The notes under the pieces: generated by a model | What the model saw: only the letters and a program-made list of their open reading frames with translations | The model's database searches: none | Told to the model about the DNA's origin: nothing | In this document: piece after piece, positions 5,370 through 9,496 of the stretch | Layout of the letters: each line of letters opens with the position of its first letter | Position numbering within the stretch: the first letter of the stretch is position 1 | Program-made: the position numbers and the translations under genes | Assembly (NCBI GenBank): GCA_013821525.1 | Contig: JACDGR010000105.1 | Location: forward strand, 1-9,496 | Length of the DNA stretch: 9,496 bases | Source of the DNA: Actinomycetota bacterium | Lineage (GTDB): Bacteria; Actinomycetota; Thermoleophilia; Gaiellales; Gaiellaceae | Reading direction: 5' to 3'

Positions 5370-6773
5370 CTATGCGTTCGGTGCGATGTTCTGGTTGAGC
5401 GCGAACACGTTGCTCGGGTCGAACTCGTCCTTCAGCGCGACGAGGCGGTCGTAGGTCGATGGTCCGTACGCCGCACGCGCACCGCCCGGATCGGAGAGGA
5501 AGTTGACGTATGCCCGCCCAGTCGAGGCCGGCTCCGCCGCCGCGTTCACCGCTCGCGCCCAGTCTTCATGCGCCTGGCCCTCGGCGGCGTCATGCCAGCC
5601 GGTGACCGCATTGAGGACGTACGGCATCGAGCGCTCCGCGAAGGCCGTTGCGTCTTCGGGCACACGTGAAACCGAACCGCCCATCTGGTGGACATGGATC
5701 TCGCATTGCGGACCCGGCGCATCGAGGTGCAGGTCGACGAGCTGATCGATCAACGCTTCGTCCAGGCGCGCGAGATTCGTCGCCTTGAAGTACGCGTTGA
5801 TGCCCTTGGGCCAGAGCGGATCGATCAGCGTCTGGATCACGTTATACGGCATCGGCCCGAGCAGGTCGGCGATCGGCGTCGCTACGTTGCGGAACTCCCG
5901 CACGAGCGCGTCGCCTGCATCGATCGGCCCAGTAGAGACGGCGATGAACGCGGCAACTTTCTTGCCGTGCCACTCCTCCGGGATCACGGGCAGCGGTGGG
6001 GCTGTCGTCAGGTTGACGAGGCCCGTGATCTGATCGGGCGCCTCCGGAGCCCACTCGCGGAATACCTGCAGTAGATCGCGGTCGGCGTCGGCCGAGTAGA
6101 AGATCGGGCCGGCGTAGACAACCGGCCCCACGCTGTGCAGCCGAACCTCGAACTGCGTGACGATCCCGAAGTTGCCACCGCCGCCACGCAGGCCCCAGAG
6201 CAGGTCGGCGTTCTGGGTCTCGCTCACGTGGACGAGCCGGCCGTCGGCAGTGACGACGTCGGCCCCGATCAGGTTGTCGCAGGCGAGCCCGTGCTTGCGC
6301 ATCAGCCACCCGATGCCACCGCCGAGCGTGAAGCCGGCGACGCCGGTCGAGGAGACGAGCCCTCCGGTCGTCGCGAGCCCATGTGCCTGCGTCTCGTGAT
6401 CGACATCGGCCCAGACCGCTCCTCCGCCGACCGTCGCAACCCGCGATTCCGGGTCGACCCGCACGCCGTTCATCGCGGACAGATCGATAACGATGCCGCC
6501 GTCCGAGGTCGAGAAGCCCGCGACGCTGTGACCGCCGCCCCGCACCGCGACCGGGAGGTGGTTGCTCAGGGCGAAGCCGACTGCTGCGATCACGTCGGCG
6601 GCGCCCGTACACCGCACGAGGAGCGCCGGGCGCCGACTGTCGTGGGCGCCGTTCCAGATACGAACTGCCTCGGCGTAGCCACTGTCGCTCGGAGTCAGGA
6701 TCGCACCTCGCACTGCTTCGCGGAGCTCCTGGATCGTCGCCTCGCCGAGCACGGGCGTGATGGTCTGGCTCAT
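5370..6773 (-). CDS. FAD-binding oxidoreductase, berberine-bridge-enzyme (BBE) type
   Basis: This 467-aa, full-length member of the PCMH/VAO-type flavin oxidase superfamily carries a C-terminal BBE domain. The FAD-binding region holds VAVRGGGHSVAGFS (76-89), with His82 the expected 8-alpha-histidyl FAD attachment site. It is followed by GGGAVWADVD (116-125), GVAGFTLGGGIGWLMRKHGL (144-163), DVVTADG and LLWGLRGGGGNFGIVT. The C-terminus has YVNFLSDPG, a YG...RL..LK..FDP pattern and FALNQNIAP, typical of BBE. The position of the second FAD-linking Cys in bicovalent members is Val140, so only single covalent attachment is expected. Such enzymes oxidise sugars, alkaloids or antibiotic intermediates and pass electrons to O2; the substrate cannot be told. 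No signal peptide is present, so it is cytoplasmic. ATG 6773 overlaps the regulator's TGA by 4 bases (ATGA), and AAAGGA lies 8 bases upstream. Confidence 0.93.
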   Translation of the reverse strand: MSQTITPVLGEATIQELREAVRGAILTPSDSGYAEAVRIWNGAHDSRRPALLVRCTGAADVIAAVGFALSNHLPVAVRGGGHSVAGFSTSDGGIVIDLSAMNGVRVDPESRVATVGGGAVWADVDHETQAHGLATTGGLVSSTGVAGFTLGGGIGWLMRKHGLACDNLIGADVVTADGRLVHVSETQNADLLWGLRGGGGNFGIVTQFEVRLHSVGPVVYAGPIFYSADADRDLLQVFREWAPEAPDQITGLVNLTTAPPLPVIPEEWHGKKVAAFIAVSTGPIDAGDALVREFRNVATPIADLLGPMPYNVIQTLIDPLWPKGINAYFKATNLARLDEALIDQLVDLHLDAPGPQCEIHVHQMGGSVSRVPEDATAFAERSMPYVLNAVTGWHDAAEGQAHEDWARAVNAAAEPASTGRAYVNFLSDPGGARAAYGPSTYDRLVALKDEFDPSNVFALNQNIAPNA

Positions 6774-9496
6774 GACTTCCGTCCTTTCGTCGTTGCTGTG
6801 GAACGAGTGATATCTCGAGTGTCTTCGCCGTCCCTTAGCGCGGCCTTAGCGACGGACTCCAATCGCTCGTCGATGCTCGCGACGCCGCCCAGGTCGTCGC
6901 GCGCCGCATAACGCTGACGCGCATCCCTTAAGAACCCAGCCGCACGATCCGGGTCGCCACGAAGCATTGCGACCTCCGCGAGGCCGACGAGCGTGCTAGC
7001 AAGCCAGCGCTCGCGGTGCGTGACCTCCAGCACGACGTGCGCCTCCTCGAGCGCAGCTTCAGCGGCGTCGAGATCCTTTCGCGCGAACGCGAGATCCGCC
7101 GTGCGCCAGAGCGTGCTCGCGAGCCCCCAGCGGTCGCCGGCGCGGCGGAAGGTGTCCCGCGCCTCGGCAAGGCGCGCCTCGGCGACGTCGAAGTTCCCGA
7201 GCGCGGTCTCGACGAGGCCGAGCCCCGAGAGGACGAGCCCAAGTCCTCTCCGGTCACTGAGCCCCGCCCGCAGTTGGCGGGCGGCCTCGAGGTCATGGTG
7301 TGCCCTCGTGACCTCGCCGGCGGCCAGAGAGGTATACGCGCGCCGCACGAGCACGGTCGAGAGCCCTGCGTCGTCCCCCGCGGTCCGGAATCGGGCTTCG
7401 CTCTCGTCGAGCAGGTTCCATGCGCGCGGCAAGTCATGCCGGAGACGGGCTATGCCCGCTTGATTGGCGATCGCATAGCTCGCGGCGGCATCGCACGAAA
7501 CCTCGACGAACGGCTGCAGAGTGTCCTGGAACAGGTGACGGACGCCGGGGCGGCCCTGCGCGTCCTCCGGCCGAATCTCGGCAATGTTCAACAGCGAGGG
7601 CACTGTGTCACCCGATCCGGAGAGGGCGCGTAGGTCGCCGATGCTGCGGGCGATCAGCTTGTCGGCCGACTCGAGGTCGCCCACGATCCACGCCGCAACC
7701 CCAAGCGAGTGGATGCTGACTGCCTCTGCAGCCGCGAACCCCTCCCGCCGTGCAAGCTCGAGCGCGCGCTCGAGCCAGGGCGTCGCGGCGTCGATGTCGT
7801 CGGCGGCAATCCCGAACTCACCGAGAAACTGCAGCGCTCGCCATTCCTGGTAGGAGTCCCCGACCTCCTCGGCGAGCGCGCGGCTCCGTTCGGCGAGGGG
7901 CACGCCCTCCGGAAGGGCGCCGGCTCTGAAGCGGATGGCCGATGCGGCGAGCAGCGCCTCAGCAGCGAGAGCCGTGCGGTCATCGGCGGCTGCCAGCGCC
8001 TGCTCGAAACGGCGGCTCGCCTCGTCGAGCTCGATCCGCCGCAACCAGAATGGCAGTAGCGAAACACAGAGTCGAAGCGCCTCCCGCGGCGCCTGCGCCA
8101 GCAGCGTGTCGAGTGCGACGCGCAGGTTTTCCCGCTCGGGGTCGAGCCTCGGCGATCCCTGCTGGCGCGCGGCGAGCTCCAGCGCCCAGCCCGCATGCAG
8201 CTGTGCAAGTGTCGGTCGCTCGTCCGACTCATCCAGCCGTTCGCGGGCGTACATGCGAACCGTCTCGAGCAGGCGGTAGCGGCGGCCGCCACGCGGGTCG
8301 TCGACCACCACGAGCGATTTCTCCGCCAGGCGGGCAAGCGCATCCGCAATCTCGCCAGAGCTGAGACCGTCCCCGACACACACTTCCTCAACAGCCTCGA
8401 GCTCGCAGCCGCCGGCGAAGATGCCCAGTCGGCGAAAGAGCACTTTCTCGTCCGTTTCGAGAAGGTCGTGGCTCCACTGCAAGGTCGCCGATAGCGTCTG
8501 CTGACGCGTCGGCGCGGCCTGGCTGCCGGAGCGCAGCAGTTGAAAACGGTCGTCGAGACGAGATGCAATCGCCTCCGGGCTCAACGCGCCGAGACGGCCC
8601 GCAGCGAGCTCGAGCGCGAGTGGAAGGCCGTCGAGGCGCAGGCAGATGCGTGCGACGTCAGCGGCGTTGTCATCGTCGAGCACGAAACTCGGCGCAGCAG
8701 CGGCCGCGCGCGCCACGAAAAGCGAGACCGATTCGTACTCGAGGAGCTGTTCCGGCCCCTGCACCTGGTTCGGATTGGGGATTCCGAGCGACGGCACCCG
8801 AAAGACGATCTCTCCAGGCACGCGCAGAGGCTCGCGGCTGGTGGTGAGGATCGTGAGCTGCGGCGCGCCGCGGAGCAGCGTGTTGACGAGCGCGGCGGTC
8901 GCTGCAAGAACGTGCTCGCAGTTATCGAGCACGAGCAGCATCGTGCGCTGTGCGAGGAAGACGACGAGGGCGTCGACGAGCTCCTGCTGCGGCAGCGGGC
9001 GCACGTCGAGCGCGGCGGCCATCGCCTCGGGAATCAGGCGCGGGTCGGTGAGAGTTGCGAGCTCGACAATGGCCGCACCAGCGCCATAGTCCGATTCCGC
9101 GCTGCGCGCGAGCTCGAGCGCGAGTCGCGTCTTTCCGGTACCTCCCGTGCCGGACAAGGTGAGCAACCGGGTGCGTCGCAACAACGCTCGCAACTCCGCC
9201 AGCTCGCGCGCACGACCGATGAACGAACTCGTATCGGCCGGAAGGCCGAACAGCTTCGTGTCGCCGAGCGCATCCGATTCTTGCTGCAGATCGGCAGCCA
9301 GCGCCGCGAGCTCTTCGCGAGGTGCTGCGGCCCAATCGTCGTAGCGGTTCTCCGGCAGCAGCTCCCCGCTGTAGAGAGCAAACGCCACCTGGTAGGCGGC
9401 CCGCGTGCCCATGCGGCGGGCGTCAGCGCCCGCGGATCGGAAGAGATCGACATCGACGTCGGCACGAAGGTAGAGCGTCTCGTCGCGGGTCTGGAT
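6770..9496 (-). CDS. BTAD/NB-ARC (STAND) transcriptional regulator with TPR-like C-terminus (N-terminus outside window)
   Basis: This protein has 908 visible residues and the frame is open to the right edge, so ATG 9412 is internal. The first visible residues (YLRADVDVDLF, then AYQVAFALYSGELLPENRY and DDW) are the join between a winged-helix output domain and a bacterial transcriptional activation (BTAD) domain, as in SARP/AfsR-type regulators; the DNA-binding domain itself should lie outside. Next come FIGRARELAEL (about 92-102), a P-loop GTGGTGKT (about 116-123), Walker B MLLVLDNCEH (about 186-195), TTSREPLRV and the GLPLALELAAGRL motif of STAND NTPases (about 290-302). Roughly residues 400-870 are helical TPR-like repeats, best seen in GLGLVETALGNFDVAEARLA and the two repeats after it. 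This family switches on ATP and ligand or partner sensing. Its coupling to the FAD oxidase suggests it controls that operon (inference). Confidence 0.92.
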   Translation of the reverse strand: MQTRDETLYLRADVDVDLFRSAGADARRMGTRAAYQVAFALYSGELLPENRYDDWAAAPREELAALAADLQQESDALGDTKLFGLPADTSSFIGRARELAELRALLRRTRLLTLSGTGGTGKTRLALELARSAESDYGAGAAIVELATLTDPRLIPEAMAAALDVRPLPQQELVDALVVFLAQRTMLLVLDNCEHVLAATAALVNTLLRGAPQLTILTTSREPLRVPGEIVFRVPSLGIPNPNQVQGPEQLLEYESVSLFVARAAAAAPSFVLDDDNAADVARICLRLDGLPLALELAAGRLGALSPEAIASRLDDRFQLLRSGSQAAPTRQQTLSATLQWSHDLLETDEKVLFRRLGIFAGGCELEAVEEVCVGDGLSSGEIADALARLAEKSLVVVDDPRGGRRYRLLETVRMYARERLDESDERPTLAQLHAGWALELAARQQGSPRLDPERENLRVALDTLLAQAPREALRLCVSLLPFWLRRIELDEASRRFEQALAAADDRTALAAEALLAASAIRFRAGALPEGVPLAERSRALAEEVGDSYQEWRALQFLGEFGIAADDIDAATPWLERALELARREGFAAAEAVSIHSLGVAAWIVGDLESADKLIARSIGDLRALSGSGDTVPSLLNIAEIRPEDAQGRPGVRHLFQDTLQPFVEVSCDAAASYAIANQAGIARLRHDLPRAWNLLDESEARFRTAGDDAGLSTVLVRRAYTSLAAGEVTRAHHDLEAARQLRAGLSDRRGLGLVLSGLGLVETALGNFDVAEARLAEARDTFRRAGDRWGLASTLWRTADLAFARKDLDAAEAALEEAHVVLEVTHRERWLASTLVGLAEVAMLRGDPDRAAGFLRDARQRYAARDDLGGVASIDERLESVAKAALRDGEDTRDITRSTATTKGRKS

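Noticed and set aside
6135..6911. + strand open frame of 258 codons opposite the FAD oxidase
   Set aside because: It has no motif, lies wholly antisense to a clear BBE oxidase gene and crosses the oxidase/regulator junction.
9410..9412. ATG 9412 as the true start of the regulator
   Set aside because: The frame stays open to the window edge and the 28 codons before it encode YLRADVDVDLF and neighbouring residues, which belong to the domain junction of this regulator family.

Overview
This is a high-GC, gene-dense bacterial window with no rRNA, tRNA, CRISPR array or insertion sequence that I can see, and no gene-free stretch above 300 bases. The strong G/C bias at third codon positions, GTG/TTG starts, TANNNT boxes placed for leaderless transcripts, frequent 4-base gene overlaps, and a BTAD/STAND regulator all suggest an Actinomycetota chromosome. 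My best guess is class Thermoleophilia (Solirubrobacterales/Gaiellales type); this is inference from gene style, not a database match.

Region A (1-3855) looks like a lipid-modification block. On the + strand a tightly coupled triad runs: the C-terminal part of an FAD-dependent amine-oxidase-like oxidoreductase (cut by the window's left edge), a DUF1365 protein, and a cyclopropane-fatty-acyl-phospholipid-synthase-family SAM methyltransferase. Each junction is a GTGA overlap. Converging on it from the - strand is a second coupled pair: a START-like SRPBCC protein followed by a DHRS12-like short-chain dehydrogenase. The two operons collide tail to tail, and their coding regions overlap by 46 bp. 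All five proteins could plausibly act on membrane acyl chains, but the product is unknown.

Region B (3856-4838) has a divergent intergenic region with a leaderless-type promoter and a 12-bp palindrome. It is followed by two + strand genes of unknown function: a 165-aa helical, possibly ferritin-like protein and an 88-aa protein whose GTG start sits at the predicted transcription start.

Region C (4839-9496) is entirely - strand. In transcription order it holds a very large BTAD/NB-ARC (STAND) regulator with a TPR-like C-terminal half (its N-terminus lies beyond the right edge), then a berberine-bridge-type FAD oxidase joined by an ATGA overlap, then, after 129 bp with a possible weak terminator, a secreted cupredoxin-like protein that has lost two of the four usual copper ligands. 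The regulator and oxidase are probably co-expressed. Whether the cupredoxin belongs to the same unit is open.
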